Source: Porphyrobacter sp. SLTP (GTDB lineage: Bacteria; Pseudomonadota; Alphaproteobacteria; Sphingomonadales; Sphingomonadaceae). Taken from it: 48,920 nucleotides of DNA. Positions within the stretch are counted from its first letter, which is position 1, and every line of letters begins with the position of its first letter. Shown here one piece after another: positions 28,559 through 40,669 of this stretch. The stretch is taken from positions 1-48,920 of the forward strand of contig NZ_JAAALE010000022.1 of assembly GCF_009905735.1 (NCBI RefSeq), given 5' to 3'. The position numbers and the translations under genes are program-made. The notes under the pieces were generated by a model. That model was not told the origin of the DNA and did not search any database. It saw only the letters and a list, made by a program, of their open reading frames with translations.

Positions 28559-29307
28559 ATGCTCAAGAACCGGCGTGCTCTCGTCACCGGATCCACCTCG
28601 GGGATCGGTCTCGCGATTGCGCGCGCGCTAGCGGCCGAAGGGGCCGAGGTGATTCTCAACGGGCTGGGCGATCCGGCTGAAATCGCCACGCTTTGCGAGG
28701 AATTGGGCGCCAGCTACAACGGCGCGAACCTGATGGACCCGCAGGCGATTGCGGGGATGATGGCGGCGATCGGGCCGGTGGATATCCTCGTCAACAATGC
28801 CGGAATGCAGCACGTCTCGCCGGTCGAGGATTTCCCGCCCGAAAAGTGGGACGCGATCATCGCGTTGAACCTGACAGCGGCGTTCCACACCACGCGCCTC
28901 GCAGTGCCGGGGATGAAGGCGAACGGCTGGGGGCGGATCATCAACACCGCCAGCGCCCATTCGCTCGCCGCCTCGCCGTTCAAGAGCGCCTATGTCGCGG
29001 CCAAGCATGGGTTGGCAGGTTTTACCAAGACCATCGCGCTAGAACTGGCGACCTGCGGCGTCACCGCCAATTGCATTTCGCCCGGCTATGTCTGGACCCC
29101 GCTGGTGGAAAACCAGATCCCTGACACCATGGCCGCGCGCGGGATGACGCGCGAGCAGGTGATGAACGACGTGCTGCTCGCCAAGCAGCCGACCAAGAGC
29201 TTCGTCCTGCCCGAAGATGTCGCCGCGCTCGCGGTGTTCCTGTGCGGCGATGCGGCGCGCAACATCACCGGCGCGAACTACACCATCGACGGGGGTTGGA
29301 CCGCCGA

Positions 29308-29311
<4 letters not shown>
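28559..29311 (+). CDS. bdhA: 3-hydroxybutyrate dehydrogenase
   Basis: 250-residue SDR enzyme that oxidises D-3-hydroxybutyrate to acetoacetate, the entry to ketone-body/PHB breakdown. TGSTSGIG is the NAD-binding motif. NNAGMQHVSPVEDFPPEKWD is a segment characteristic of BDH, and the catalytic Ser is followed by YVAAKHG. The C-terminal GANYTIDGGWTA is also typical. The ATG at 28559 has AGGAG (28545-28549) at 9-nt spacing and is preferred over the ATG at 28550, which is too close. The stop overlaps the start of the M28 peptidase gene. Confidence 0.88.
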
Positions 29312-32368
<3,057 letters not shown>

Positions 32369-32484
32369 ATCCTTCCCGTCCCGGGAAGGGGGACCGCGAC
32401 CCGCAGGGTCGGGGTGGAAGGGCGAGCGACGGTTCTCCCCTCCACCATGCTGCGCATGGTCCCCCTCCCCTGAAGGGGAGGATC
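32369..32484. repeat. 116-bp palindromic element between guaB and the RsmB-like gene
   Basis: This is a second member of the family found in ligA, in inverted orientation. The ends are AATCCTTCCC (32369-32378) and GGGGAGGATC (32475-32484), with two mismatches as terminal inverted repeats. The block 32387-32418 is identical over 32 nt to the complement of 10076-10107. The hairpin ACCATGC-TGC-GCATGGT (32444-32460) matches the ligA hairpin except for one compensatory base-pair swap. The centre (32419-32436) is shorter than in ligA. The element fills the whole gap, and its last bases give the GGAGG ahead of the next start codon. Confidence 0.88.
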
Positions 32485-32485
32485 G

Positions 32486-33664
32486 ATGACCCCCGCCGCA
32501 CGGGTTGAGGCGGCTATCGAGCTGCTCGACGTGATCATTCCCGCCGCGCGCGGGAAGGGTGCGCCTGCCGACCGGATCATTGCCGACTATTTCCGCGCCC
32601 GCCGCTATGCCGGGTCCAAGGACCGGCGTGCGGTGCGCGATCTGGTCTATCGCGCGATCCGCCTGTGCGGGCCGGTGCCGGATAGCGGCCGGGCAGCGAT
32701 GCTGGCGGTCGCCGGGCAGGACGAGGCGGTCGCAAGCCTGTTCGATGGCTCGCCCCACGGCCCCGCGCCTCGCGCCGAGGGTGAGGAAGCGGCCAAGACG
32801 GCGCTGGCGCCCAAGTGGCTCGCCGCAGCCCTGCGCGCCTCCGGGCTGGGCGGGGTTGAAATCGCCGCGCTGCTGGGCCGCGCGCCGCTCGACCTGCGGG
32901 TCAATGCGCTGAAGGCCGACCGCGACAGTCTGACGCTGCCCGAACCGGGCGAGCCGCTCGTGTCAGCGCAAGGATTGCGCTTCGCATCCGGCACGGCGGT
33001 CGAGCAGTGGGAGGCTTACACCGAAGGCCTGATCGAAGTGCAGGACCTGGGCAGCCAGCTCATCGTCGAGGCGCTGCCGATTGCGGCTGGCGATACCATC
33101 ATCGACCTGTGCGCAGGCGGCGGTGGCAAGACGCTGGCGCTGGCCGCACGGCTTGGGAATGCGACGAACATTATCGCCGCCGATACCGACAAGCGGCGTC
33201 TCGGCAATCTGGCTCCTCGCGCTGCACGCGCCGGGGCGGCGATCGATTCGACCGTTCTGCTCGATCCGGGCCGCGAAATGCGGGCGCTGGGACCGTGGGC
33301 GGGGCGGGCCGATCATGTGCTGGTCGATGCGCCATGCTCGGGCAGCGGAACCTGGCGACGCAGCCCCGAAGGGCGATGGCGGCTCGATCCGGCGGAACTG
33401 GCGCGGCTCAACGCCTTGCAGGACCATGTGCTGAAGCTGGCGACGCAGCTGGTGCGGCCCGGTGGTTCGATCGGCTTCGTCACTTGCTCGGTGCTCGATG
33501 CCGAAGGGCCGGACCGCATCACCGCCTTCCTGGCGCAGCATCCCGGCTGGTCCGCCGAGCCGCTCACGCTGCCGCTCGGTCGTCCGCGCGGCGGTGGCAT
33601 CCGGCTCGATCCGCACCATGACGGAACGGATGGTTTTTTCATCGCCTGCTTGCGTTCACCATGA
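32486..33664 (+). CDS. RsmB/NOP-family RNA (cytosine-C5) methyltransferase
   Basis: 392-residue SAM-dependent RNA methyltransferase. The N-terminal NusB-like helical part is followed by the SAM site IIDLCAGGGGKTLALAA, the catalytic VDAPCSGSGTWRRSPE (motif IV Cys) and FVTCSVLDAEG (motif VI Cys). The likely target is 16S rRNA cytosine, as for RsmB, but the substrate is not certain. The ATG at 32486 is preceded by GGAGG (32477-32481), which belongs to the repeat element at 32369-32484, with a short 4-nt spacer. Confidence 0.88.
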   Translation: MTPAARVEAAIELLDVIIPAARGKGAPADRIIADYFRARRYAGSKDRRAVRDLVYRAIRLCGPVPDSGRAAMLAVAGQDEAVASLFDGSPHGPAPRAEGEEAAKTALAPKWLAAALRASGLGGVEIAALLGRAPLDLRVNALKADRDSLTLPEPGEPLVSAQGLRFASGTAVEQWEAYTEGLIEVQDLGSQLIVEALPIAAGDTIIDLCAGGGGKTLALAARLGNATNIIAADTDKRRLGNLAPRAARAGAAIDSTVLLDPGREMRALGPWAGRADHVLVDAPCSGSGTWRRSPEGRWRLDPAELARLNALQDHVLKLATQLVRPGGSIGFVTCSVLDAEGPDRITAFLAQHPGWSAEPLTLPLGRPRGGGIRLDPHHDGTDGFFIACLRSP

Positions 33665-33726
33665 TAGCTTCGCATGATATGACCCAGCCTTCCGGTTCCC
33701 GGTCTCATGCACTGAAGGAGCTTCTG

Positions 33727-34227
33727 ATGCGTTTTGCGCCTGCTGCCGCCGCGCTGTCCCTGTGTCTGGCCATGACGGCGAGCATCACGATTGCAGGAGA
33801 TGTCCGCGCGCCCGATCCGCGCGCCGCCGCCTTGATCGCGCAAGGTCAGGCCGCTTTGGCGGCAGGCGAGAGCCAAGCAGCCGTCGATGCCTTCGAAGCC
33901 GCACTCGCGGTCGATCCGGGCTACACGCCGATCTTCATCGATCTCGCCGAAGCCGCGCGCCAGCAAGGCCTGCAAGGCAAGGCGATTCGCTATTACCGTG
34001 ACGCGCTGGAGCGGGACCCGGGCAATTTCGCCGCGATTTCGGGCGAAGGCGCGGCGCTCGTGGAAAAGGGCGCGCTCGAAAAGGCCAAGCGCAACCTTGC
34101 CAAGCTGCAAACCATGTGCGGGGATGCTTGCCCCGAAACCGTGGCCTTGCAGAGCAGCATCGCACGGGGGCCTTCGCCGCGCCTCGCGATCGAAAGCAGC
34201 ACGGACACGGCGCCCGCGTCCAACTGA
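33727..34227 (+). CDS. periplasmic tetratricopeptide-repeat protein
   Basis: 166-residue protein with a signal peptide (cleavage near TIAG, residue about 23). Two to three TPR units follow: ALIAQGQAALAAGESQAAVD, PIFIDLAEAARQQGLQGKAI and a third that ends around LEKAKRNLAKL. A Cys pair MCGDAC near residue 130 could form a disulfide. The role is protein-protein interaction; the partner is unknown. The ATG at 33727 has GAAGGAG upstream. It converges with rppH with only 4 bp between the stops. Confidence 0.78.
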   Translation: MRFAPAAAALSLCLAMTASITIAGDVRAPDPRAAALIAQGQAALAAGESQAAVDAFEAALAVDPGYTPIFIDLAEAARQQGLQGKAIRYYRDALERDPGNFAAISGEGAALVEKGALEKAKRNLAKLQTMCGDACPETVALQSSIARGPSPRLAIESSTDTAPASN

Positions 34228-34231
34228 GCGA

Positions 34232-34711
34232 TCAGATCAGGTCGCGGAACTCCGCCACCAGCGTTTCATAGACCTCGCGTTTGAACGGCACGATCAGCTC
34301 GGGCAGCTGATCGGGTGCGACCCATTTCCATGCGTTGAATTCGGGCGGATCGTGGGCTTCCAAGTCAATATCGGCATCCGTGCCGAGGAAGCGGCCGAGG
34401 AACCAGTATTGCTCCTGCCCGCGATACTTGCCCTTCCAGACCTTGCCCAGCAGCTCGGGCGGCAGGTCGTAGAGCAAGGGGCGTGAGGCGGGCGCGATGA
34501 CCTCGACGAGATGGGCCGCAACGCCGATTTCCTCGTGCAATTCACGCAAGGCAGCGTCCTGAATATCCTCGCCCCGGTCGATCCCGCCCTGCGGCATCTG
34601 CCAGAAGCCGTGCGCCGACGGATCAATCCGCTGCCCGACGAAGACAAGGCCCTCGGCATTGACCAGCATGAAGCCCGCGCAGGGGCGATAGGGGAGGCCT
34701 TCGGGGCTCAT
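34232..34711 (-). CDS. rppH: RNA pyrophosphohydrolase RppH
   Basis: 159-residue Nudix hydrolase that removes pyrophosphate from 5' triphosphate RNA and starts mRNA decay. The Nudix box reads [20 protein letters not shown], continuing IGV, and fits the consensus. [11 protein letters not shown] and [11 protein letters not shown] are the RppH-type N-terminal motifs. The ATG at 34711 overlaps the stop of the upstream esterase gene (ATGA). Confidence 0.92.
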   Translation of the reverse strand: MSPEGLPYRPCAGFMLVNAEGLVFVGQRIDPSAHGFWQMPQGGIDRGEDIQDAALRELHEEIGVAAHLVEVIAPASRPLLYDLPPELLGKVWKGKYRGQEQYWFLGRFLGTDADIDLEAHDPPEFNAWKWVAPDQLPELIVPFKREVYETLVAEFRDLI

Positions 34712-35658
34712 GCCGGGCTGCCCAGCATGAACTGCATCGCGGCGATGATGCGTTCGAGATCGCGCTGCGTGCTCGGCACCGCGCCGCGCAGGTTGGTGAA
34801 GGAGTGCGTCACCCCGCGCATTTCGAGGAACACGCAATCCCGCCCCGCATCGACCAAGGCCTTGGCATAGGCGCGGCCCGAATCGCGGATCGGATCGAGG
34901 CTGGCGGTGACGACGATGGTGGGCGGGGCGGCGGAGTGATCGCCAAGGATCGGGAAGCCGCGCGGGTCGCTGCGGTCTGCGCCGTAGGCGGCATCGAAGA
35001 AGGCCATAGTGTCGCCAGTGAGCAGGAAGCCATCCGAGAACGCCGCCATACTGGCTGACCCGTTCGCATCGGCGACCAGCGGGAAGATCGGCACTTGCAG
35101 CACGACCGGCACGGCGGCGGGGTTTGCGCCCAGCAATTGCCCGACGACCACCGTGGCATTGCCGCCCGCGCTGTCGCCGATCGTGATAATGCCCGAGGCC
35201 TGGCGGCCCAACTCGGCAGGGTTGCCCGCCACCCACCGCGTCGCCGCCTCGCAGTCGAGGATCGCGGCGGGGAAGGGCGCTTCGGGCGCGCGGGCGTAAT
35301 GCACCGCCACCAGCGGCAGATCGATCAGCGCGGCAATCTCGGAGCACAGCGCGTGATGGGTGTCGAGATCGCCGATCACGAACCCGCCGCCGTGGTAGAA
35401 CATCACCACCGGCGAGGCTTCGTTGCGGCTCTCGCGGGCGTCATAGAGGCGCAGCGGGATGTCGCCGTTCGGGCCGGGGCAGGCGAGGTCGCGGATTACC
35501 GGGAGCGCCCGCGCCGGACGATCAGCGATGCCGTGCATCTTCACATAGGAATCGCGCGCTTCGGCCAGCGTCATGTCGACCAGCTTGGGCCCGTTCACCT
35601 GCGCCATCATGTCGAGGAAGGCCTTCATGTCGGGGCGGATGTAAGGCGCGTCGGTCAT
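34708..35658 (-). CDS. HSL-family alpha/beta-hydrolase (esterase)
   Basis: 316-residue cytoplasmic esterase of the hormone-sensitive lipase group. The oxyanion motif HGGG is at 89-92. The nucleophile Ser163 is in GDSAGG, and Asp and His are in SLDPIRDSG and GVTHSF. There is no signal peptide. Substrates are likely short-chain acyl esters. The ATG at 35658 is chosen for the GGGAGAGAA ribosome-binding site just upstream. It is co-transcribed with rppH and divergent from the YdjM-like gene (107 bp). Confidence 0.88.
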   Translation of the reverse strand: MTDAPYIRPDMKAFLDMMAQVNGPKLVDMTLAEARDSYVKMHGIADRPARALPVIRDLACPGPNGDIPLRLYDARESRNEASPVVMFYHGGGFVIGDLDTHHALCSEIAALIDLPLVAVHYARAPEAPFPAAILDCEAATRWVAGNPAELGRQASGIITIGDSAGGNATVVVGQLLGANPAAVPVVLQVPIFPLVADANGSASMAAFSDGFLLTGDTMAFFDAAYGADRSDPRGFPILGDHSAAPPTIVVTASLDPIRDSGRAYAKALVDAGRDCVFLEMRGVTHSFTNLRGAVPSTQRDLERIIAAMQFMLGSPA

Positions 35659-35765
35659 TGTGGTTCTCTCCCGGGTCTTTCGCGGTGCGATAGGCGAGGG
35701 AGGGGCCAAGTTCCAAGCATCTTTGCACTCGCCGCGCGCGGACGGGCGCGCTAACTCCCGAAGCC

Positions 35766-36686
35766 ATGGACAATCTGACACATAGCCTGGTCGGCGCCGT
35801 GCTGGGGCAGGCGGGGTTAAAGCGCACCACGGGCCTCGCCATGCCGGCGCTGATCATTGGCGCAAACCTGCCGGACGTGGATGCGGCGTGCTTTTTCTGG
35901 CTGGAGGGCACCGAGCACCTCGCCTTCCGCCGCGGCATCACCCACGGCCCGCTTGCGCTGGTGCTGCTGCCCTTGATATTGGCGGGGATGCTGTGGGCGT
36001 TTGACCGCTGGCAGACGAAGCGTGGAACGCGGCCCGAGGCGCGTTTGCCGGTGCGGTTTGGCTGGCTCTACGCGATGGCGTTTGTCGGGTGCCTCAGCCA
36101 CCCGTTCTTTGACTGGCTGAACGTTTACGGCATCCGCTTGTTGGAGCCGTTCTCCTCGCAGTGGTTCTACGGCGATACGCTGTTCATCATCGATGTGTGG
36201 CTGTGGGCGGTGCTGATTGCGAGCATCTGGTGGTCGCGGCGGCGGGAAAAGGAGGGGGCAGAGTGGATGCGGCCTGCGCGGGTGGGGATTGCGGTTGGGC
36301 TGGCGTATATTGGGGTGAATGCTGGAATATCGGCGTTCCTGGCTAGGCTCGTTGCGGCCGATGCGGTTTTTGCTGACAGCGTGATCATCAGCCCCGTGCC
36401 TTTGGCATTTTGGGACCGCGACATTATCGTCGGGCTCAATGGTGCTTACAAATTCGAAAACTCGCCGAGCATTCAAGTAAGCCCCTCGCAATGCGATCTT
36501 TCAGCCGCGCGGACAACAAACACGCAGCTCGATGCCTTCCTGTTCTGGTCGCGCGCGCCCTTCCTCACTCGCGCGGAGGATGGCGCGGTGGTGCTGCGCG
36601 ACGCCCGCTTCACCGACCCGCGTATCGAGGACAGGTTCAGCCTCGCGCTGCCCGATGTGAAGTGCGAGGAACTTACCCCGCCCTAA
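35766..36686 (+). CDS. YdjM/DUF457-like inner-membrane metal-dependent hydrolase
   Basis: 306-residue membrane protein of the LexA-binding, inner-membrane-associated hydrolase (YdjM) family. Conserved metal-binding-type motifs are THSLVGAVLG, ANLPDVDA, RRGITHGPLAL and LSHPFFDWLNVYG. At least four transmembrane helices (about 50-80, 98-115, 143-158, 178-198) are followed by a soluble C-terminal part of about 100 residues. The exact activity is unknown. Its TAA stop lies within the first bases of the repeat element at 36685. Confidence 0.85.
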   Translation: MDNLTHSLVGAVLGQAGLKRTTGLAMPALIIGANLPDVDAACFFWLEGTEHLAFRRGITHGPLALVLLPLILAGMLWAFDRWQTKRGTRPEARLPVRFGWLYAMAFVGCLSHPFFDWLNVYGIRLLEPFSSQWFYGDTLFIIDVWLWAVLIASIWWSRRREKEGAEWMRPARVGIAVGLAYIGVNAGISAFLARLVAADAVFADSVIISPVPLAFWDRDIIVGLNGAYKFENSPSIQVSPSQCDLSAARTTNTQLDAFLFWSRAPFLTRAEDGAVVLRDARFTDPRIEDRFSLALPDVKCEELTPP

Positions 36687-36778
36687 TTCGTCAATACGAG
36701 CGAAGCGAAGCAATCCAGAGCGGCACGTGATGCACTCTGGATTGCCGCGTCGCCTTCGGCTCCTCGCAATGACGAATT
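36685..36778. repeat. 94-bp inverted-repeat element
   Basis: Perfect 9-bp ends AATTCGTCA (36685-36693) and TGACGAATT (36770-36778) enclose a large, imperfect hairpin. The core CAATCCAGAG (36711-36720) pairs perfectly with CTCTGGATTG (36735-36744). Sequences such as CGAAGCGAAGCAATCC and TCGCAATGACG are of a type seen as dispersed intergenic repeats in many bacteria. It differs from the family found in ligA. It fills the gap between the YdjM-like gene and the photolyase and could act as a transcription or mRNA-end structure. Confidence 0.85.
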
Positions 36779-36792
36779 CTTGAAAGTCCACA

Positions 36793-38178
36793 ATGACCCA
36801 ACTCGTATGGCTGCGCCGCGATCTGCGCTTGGCCGACAATCCTGCGCTCTACCACGCCGCCAAGGCCGGGCCGGTCATCGCCGTCTATGTGCTCGACGAC
36901 GAAAGCCCCAAGCATCACGCCTATGGCGGCGCCTCGCGGTGGTGGTTGCATCATTCGCTCAGCAGCCTTGCCAAGAGCCTCGAAGCCCAGGGCAGCAAGC
37001 TGATCCTGCAGCGCGGGGAGGCGGTGGCGGAACTCACCAAGCTGGCGGCTGAGACTGGCGCGACGACCATCCACGCCAACCACCATTACGAACCGTGGTG
37101 GCTCAATGCCGAGCGGAAGCTGGCGAAGTCGCTCGACCTGCAACTCCACCACGGCAACTATCTGATGCCGCCGGGCAGCATCACCACCGGCACGGGCGGG
37201 CAGTATAAGATTTACACCCCCTTCAGCCGCGCCGTGCGCGCCGAGTTTCCGCCGCGCGACGAACTCCCCGCACCCGAAAAGCTGAATGCGCCGGATTGCT
37301 GGCCCGCCAGCGATGACCTCGCGTCGTGGAACCTGCTCCCGACCAAGCCCGACTGGTCGGGCGGGATGCGCGACTTCTGGCACGTCGGCGAAGATGCCGC
37401 GCAGGAACGCCTCACCGCTTGGGAAGCGGATGTCGACGACTACGACGACAAGCGCAATCTGCCGAGCGTCGACAAAGTCTCGCGCCTCTCGCCGCACCTG
37501 CATTTCGGCGAAATCTCGCCGATCCAGATCTGGCACCGCTTCAAGCACAAGCGGTCGGACGGCTGGCGCACCTTCGAGGGCGAGCTGATCTGGCGCGACT
37601 ATTCGCAGAACGCGATCCTGCAATTCCCCAAATACGCGACGCAAAACTACCGCGAGGATTTCGACCGCTTCCCGTGGCGCGATCCCGCGACCGACCCCGC
37701 CGCCGCGCGCGATCTCAAGGCGTGGCAAGAGGGCCGCACCGGCTATCCCATCGTCGATGCGGGGATGCGCCAGCTGTGGCAGACCGGGTGGATGCACAAC
37801 CGCGTGCGGATGATCACCGCGAGCTTCCTCATCAAGCACCTGTTGATCGACTGGCGCGAGGGGGAAAAGTGGTTCTGGGACACGTTGTGCGACGCCGACT
37901 ATGCCTCCAACGCCACCAACTGGCAGTGGACGGCGGGGACGGGTGTGGACAGCAATATGTTCAGCCGGATCATGGCCCCGCTCAGCCAGTCGGAGAAGTT
38001 CGACGCGGCGCGTTATATCCGGACTTACGTGCCGGAACTGAAGGGCATCGACGAACCTTACGTGCACGATCCCGAGGAGTTCGGGCGCAGGCCCGCAGGC
38101 TATCCCCGCAAGATCGTCCCGCACCGGCAGGCGCGTGAACGGGCGCTGGCGGCGCTCAAGACGCTGAAGGACGGCTAA
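36793..38178 (+). CDS. phrB: class I deoxyribodipyrimidine photolyase
   Basis: 461-residue cryptochrome/photolyase family protein that repairs cyclobutane pyrimidine dimers with blue light. The N-terminal antenna domain starts LVWLRRDLRLADNPAL. The FAD-binding C-terminal domain has SRLSPHLHFGEISP, TFEGELIWRDYSQNAIL (shortened: ELIWRDYSQN), GYPIVDAGMRQLWQTGWMHN and RMITASFLIKHLL. The C-terminus WQWTAGTGVDSN and NMFSRIMAP fits CPD photolyases. Length is normal. Confidence 0.93.
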   Translation: MTQLVWLRRDLRLADNPALYHAAKAGPVIAVYVLDDESPKHHAYGGASRWWLHHSLSSLAKSLEAQGSKLILQRGEAVAELTKLAAETGATTIHANHHYEPWWLNAERKLAKSLDLQLHHGNYLMPPGSITTGTGGQYKIYTPFSRAVRAEFPPRDELPAPEKLNAPDCWPASDDLASWNLLPTKPDWSGGMRDFWHVGEDAAQERLTAWEADVDDYDDKRNLPSVDKVSRLSPHLHFGEISPIQIWHRFKHKRSDGWRTFEGELIWRDYSQNAILQFPKYATQNYREDFDRFPWRDPATDPAAARDLKAWQEGRTGYPIVDAGMRQLWQTGWMHNRVRMITASFLIKHLLIDWREGEKWFWDTLCDADYASNATNWQWTAGTGVDSNMFSRIMAPLSQSEKFDAARYIRTYVPELKGIDEPYVHDPEEFGRRPAGYPRKIVPHRQARERALAALKTLKDG

Positions 38179-38243
38179 AGCGGGCTTGCCCGGAAGCGCT
38201 GCGTCCGCCTATGCCCGCGTGAGAGAAAAAACGGGAGGACGGG

Positions 38244-39458
38244 ATGATGCGCGCGGATCGGCGATTGGCAGGAGTGGTTTCGGGTCTGGCGCTGGCGGCG
38301 CTGCTCGGCGGGTGTGCGGCAAGCGCTGACACCGCGCCCACGGTGGCTGCTGGCCCCGCGGCGCCCGCCGTGCAGCTCACCCAGCCACCCGCGCGCGATC
38401 CTTCGGAGCTGGCCGTGCTGTTCTGGAATGACAGCCAGCGCTCGGAGCGCTTCCGCGCGATGGAGCAATGGTTCGCCGGGCACGAAGTCCCCGCCGCCAA
38501 GACGCCGCGCGCGCTGCCCAAGGGCACGCCGCTCAGCCCTGCCTTGCAGGCCGAGATCACCGCCTTGATGCAGGCGACCAAGACCGCCGGCGTGATGGTG
38601 CTGGTCGATGGCAAGGTCGTACACGAGGAATACGGCCTCGGCCTCAAACCCACCGACCGCTGGACGAGCTTCTCGGTCGCCAAGAGCTTCACCTCCACGC
38701 TGCTCGGCGCGGCGGTGAAGGACGGGTTCATCACCAGCCTCGATGATCCGGTGACCAAGTATATCCCCGGCCTCAAGGGTTCGGCCTACGACGGCGTGAC
38801 CGTCCGCCAGCTTGCGACCATGACCAGCGGCGTGAAGTGGAACGAGGATTACACCGACGCCAATTCCGACGTCGCTCAGATGAACCGCTTTGTGGTGGAA
38901 TACGGCCCCGAGGCGATCGTGGCGCAGATGAAATCGCTGCCGCGTGAGGCCGAACCGGGTGCAAAGTGGGTCTACAAGACCGGCGAGACCAACCTCATCG
39001 GCGTCCTGGTCGAGAACGCGGTTGGCGAGCCGTTGGCGGAATATGCGCAGGCCAAGATCACCGAGCCGGCCGGGTTTGCAGGCGGGCTGTTCTGGATGGT
39101 CGATCCGCGCGGCGGGAATATCGGCGGATGCTGCCTGTCGATCACGCTTGGCGACTATGCCCGCATGGGCCAGTTCGTGCTGGAAGGCGGTAAGGGTGCG
39201 GTGCCCGAAGGCTGGTTTGCCGAGGCGACCGACAGCGCGGTTGATTTCGGGACGAGCGGTTTCGGTTATGGCTACCAGTGGTGGACCTATCCGCAGGGCA
39301 CGTTCGGAGCTCAAGGGATCTTCGGTCAGGGCATCACGCTGTTTCCCGACAAGCGCGTGGTCTTCGCCTATGTCGGCAATTGGGCCACGGCCAGCGGCGG
39401 GCCGGAGCGCGGCCAGTTCCTCGATCTGAGCCGGAAGGTCGCGGCAGAGGCGAAGTAA
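38244..39458 (+). CDS. serine beta-lactamase-like hydrolase lipoprotein
   Basis: 404-residue protein of the beta-lactamase class C/esterase (PF00144) family with lipobox LGGC (Cys24). The SxxK motif is SVAK (Ser144, Lys147), followed by FTSTLLGAAVKDG. YKTGETN is the probable Y-x-N-like second motif, and FGQGI stands at the place of the KTG triad. Members include esterases and peptidases as well as true beta-lactamases, so antibiotic hydrolysis cannot be inferred. A ribosome-binding site GGGAGGA precedes two adjacent ATG codons (38244, 38247). Confidence 0.85.
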   Translation: MMRADRRLAGVVSGLALAALLGGCAASADTAPTVAAGPAAPAVQLTQPPARDPSELAVLFWNDSQRSERFRAMEQWFAGHEVPAAKTPRALPKGTPLSPALQAEITALMQATKTAGVMVLVDGKVVHEEYGLGLKPTDRWTSFSVAKSFTSTLLGAAVKDGFITSLDDPVTKYIPGLKGSAYDGVTVRQLATMTSGVKWNEDYTDANSDVAQMNRFVVEYGPEAIVAQMKSLPREAEPGAKWVYKTGETNLIGVLVENAVGEPLAEYAQAKITEPAGFAGGLFWMVDPRGGNIGGCCLSITLGDYARMGQFVLEGGKGAVPEGWFAEATDSAVDFGTSGFGYGYQWWTYPQGTFGAQGIFGQGITLFPDKRVVFAYVGNWATASGGPERGQFLDLSRKVAAEAK

Positions 39459-39473
39459 GCGCCTTCGCTGCCC

Positions 39474-39821
39474 TCAGATCATCTGCCGATAAACGCCGAC
39501 GTTGCTGTAACGTTGCAGGATGTTGTCGTGGACGATCGGGCTGAGCAGCTCGCTGAAGGCGCAGCCGACGATGCAGTTGTCCCACCACACGACCTCGGCC
39601 TGAAGCGATTCGAGGCCGGGCAGCGTCAGCCAGCACATCTGGCCTTCGTGCATCCGGTTGATCGACGCGGCCGAGAAGCCGGAGATCGACAGGTCATGCA
39701 CCACGCTCTGGAACGCACGTCCGCCCGAGGCGCGCAAGGTCGCCGGGATCGTGAGCCGCGTCCGCGGGCTGCACCGATCTTCCTGCGCTGCGGAGCTGTA
39801 GGGATCTGAACTCAGGGGCAT
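39474..39821 (-). CDS. PilZ-domain protein
   Basis: 115-residue PilZ protein, a probable cyclic-di-GMP receptor. The binding motifs are RCSPR (RxxxR, residues 16-20) and DLSISGFS (D/NxSxxG). It consists of little more than the PilZ domain, so it probably acts by binding a partner. The ATG at 39821 has AAGG upstream; a GTG at 39872 would add an unconserved N-terminus. It is convergent with the serine hydrolase (15 bp). Confidence 0.85.
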   Translation of the reverse strand: MPLSSDPYSSAAQEDRCSPRTRLTIPATLRASGGRAFQSVVHDLSISGFSAASINRMHEGQMCWLTLPGLESLQAEVVWWDNCIVGCAFSELLSPIVHDNILQRYSNVGVYRQMI

Positions 39822-39946
39822 TGCTTTAGCCTTGTACTGAAAGCTGTGGTCTCTCCGGGCGATGTGGTCCACGCGGGAGTTTGCCCCAGCGATCGTAAAG
39901 CGCGGGTTTCAGCAAATGGTTAACGCAGGCGTAAGCAGGCGTGGTT

Positions 39947-40663
39947 TCAGCCGATCCGTTCACGGTGGAGGCTGTCAAAACCCTCCACCAGCAGCGCCAG
40001 CAAGCGGTCGGCCACCACTTCGGGGGCCTTGACCGTTGCAGGGTCTTCGCCCGGATAGGCCCGCGCGCGCATTTCGGTGCGGGTGGCGCCGGGATCGATG
40101 ATCGCGACGCGCAGGGGGCTGAGCCGCTCGACCTCGGCGGCATAGGTTTCGAGCAGGTTCTCGAACGCGGCTTTGGTTGCGCCGTAAGCGCCCCAATAGG
40201 GTCGCGGCGCGGCTGCCACGCTGCTGGTGAGGCCGATGATCCGGCCTGCCTCGGCGCGGCGCAGCAGCGGGTCGAACCCGGCGAGCAGCGCCTGGGTGGC
40301 GACCACATTGGTCAGCAGCGCCTGATTGAACGGCTTGGGTTCGATCTGCGAGGTGGGCGTCAGTTCGGGCAGATAGGCCGCCGCCAGCACCATGATGTCG
40401 AGCGTCTGCCAGCGCCCCGCGATCGCCGAGGCGAGGCGGGTGACGGCATCCGGCTCGGTCAGGTCGATCGGCGCGATGGTCGATGTGCCGCCAAAGGCAT
40501 GGATTTCGTCCTCGACCGCTTCCAGCGCCTTGACCTTGCGCGCCACCAGAATGACGTGCGCGCCTGCGCGGGCCAGCGCCTTGGCGGTGGCAGCACCGAT
40601 CCCGCGGCTGGAGCCGGTGACAAGCGCGGTGCGGCCGGAAAGCGGCTTGGCAATATCGGTCAT
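39947..40663 (-). CDS. SDR-family oxidoreductase downstream of purF
   Basis: 238-residue short-chain dehydrogenase. The cofactor motif TGSSRGIG is near the N-terminus (about 17-24) and YGATKAAF carries the catalytic Tyr and Lys. The NNAG motif is replaced by LAAAYLPEL, a change seen in some SDR branches, so activity is likely but less sure. It starts 6 bp after purF and is probably co-transcribed. The substrate is unknown. Confidence 0.83.
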   Translation of the reverse strand: MTDIAKPLSGRTALVTGSSRGIGAATAKALARAGAHVILVARKVKALEAVEDEIHAFGGTSTIAPIDLTEPDAVTRLASAIAGRWQTLDIMVLAAAYLPELTPTSQIEPKPFNQALLTNVVATQALLAGFDPLLRRAEAGRIIGLTSSVAAAPRPYWGAYGATKAAFENLLETYAAEVERLSPLRVAIIDPGATRTEMRARAYPGEDPATVKAPEVVADRLLALLVEGFDSLHRERIG

Positions 40664-40669
40664 GACGGG

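Noticed and set aside
38244..39458. Class C beta-lactamase call for the serine hydrolase
   Set aside because: The SVAK motif is present, but the Y-x-N and KTG motifs are not of the true class C type. The family is mostly esterases and peptidases.
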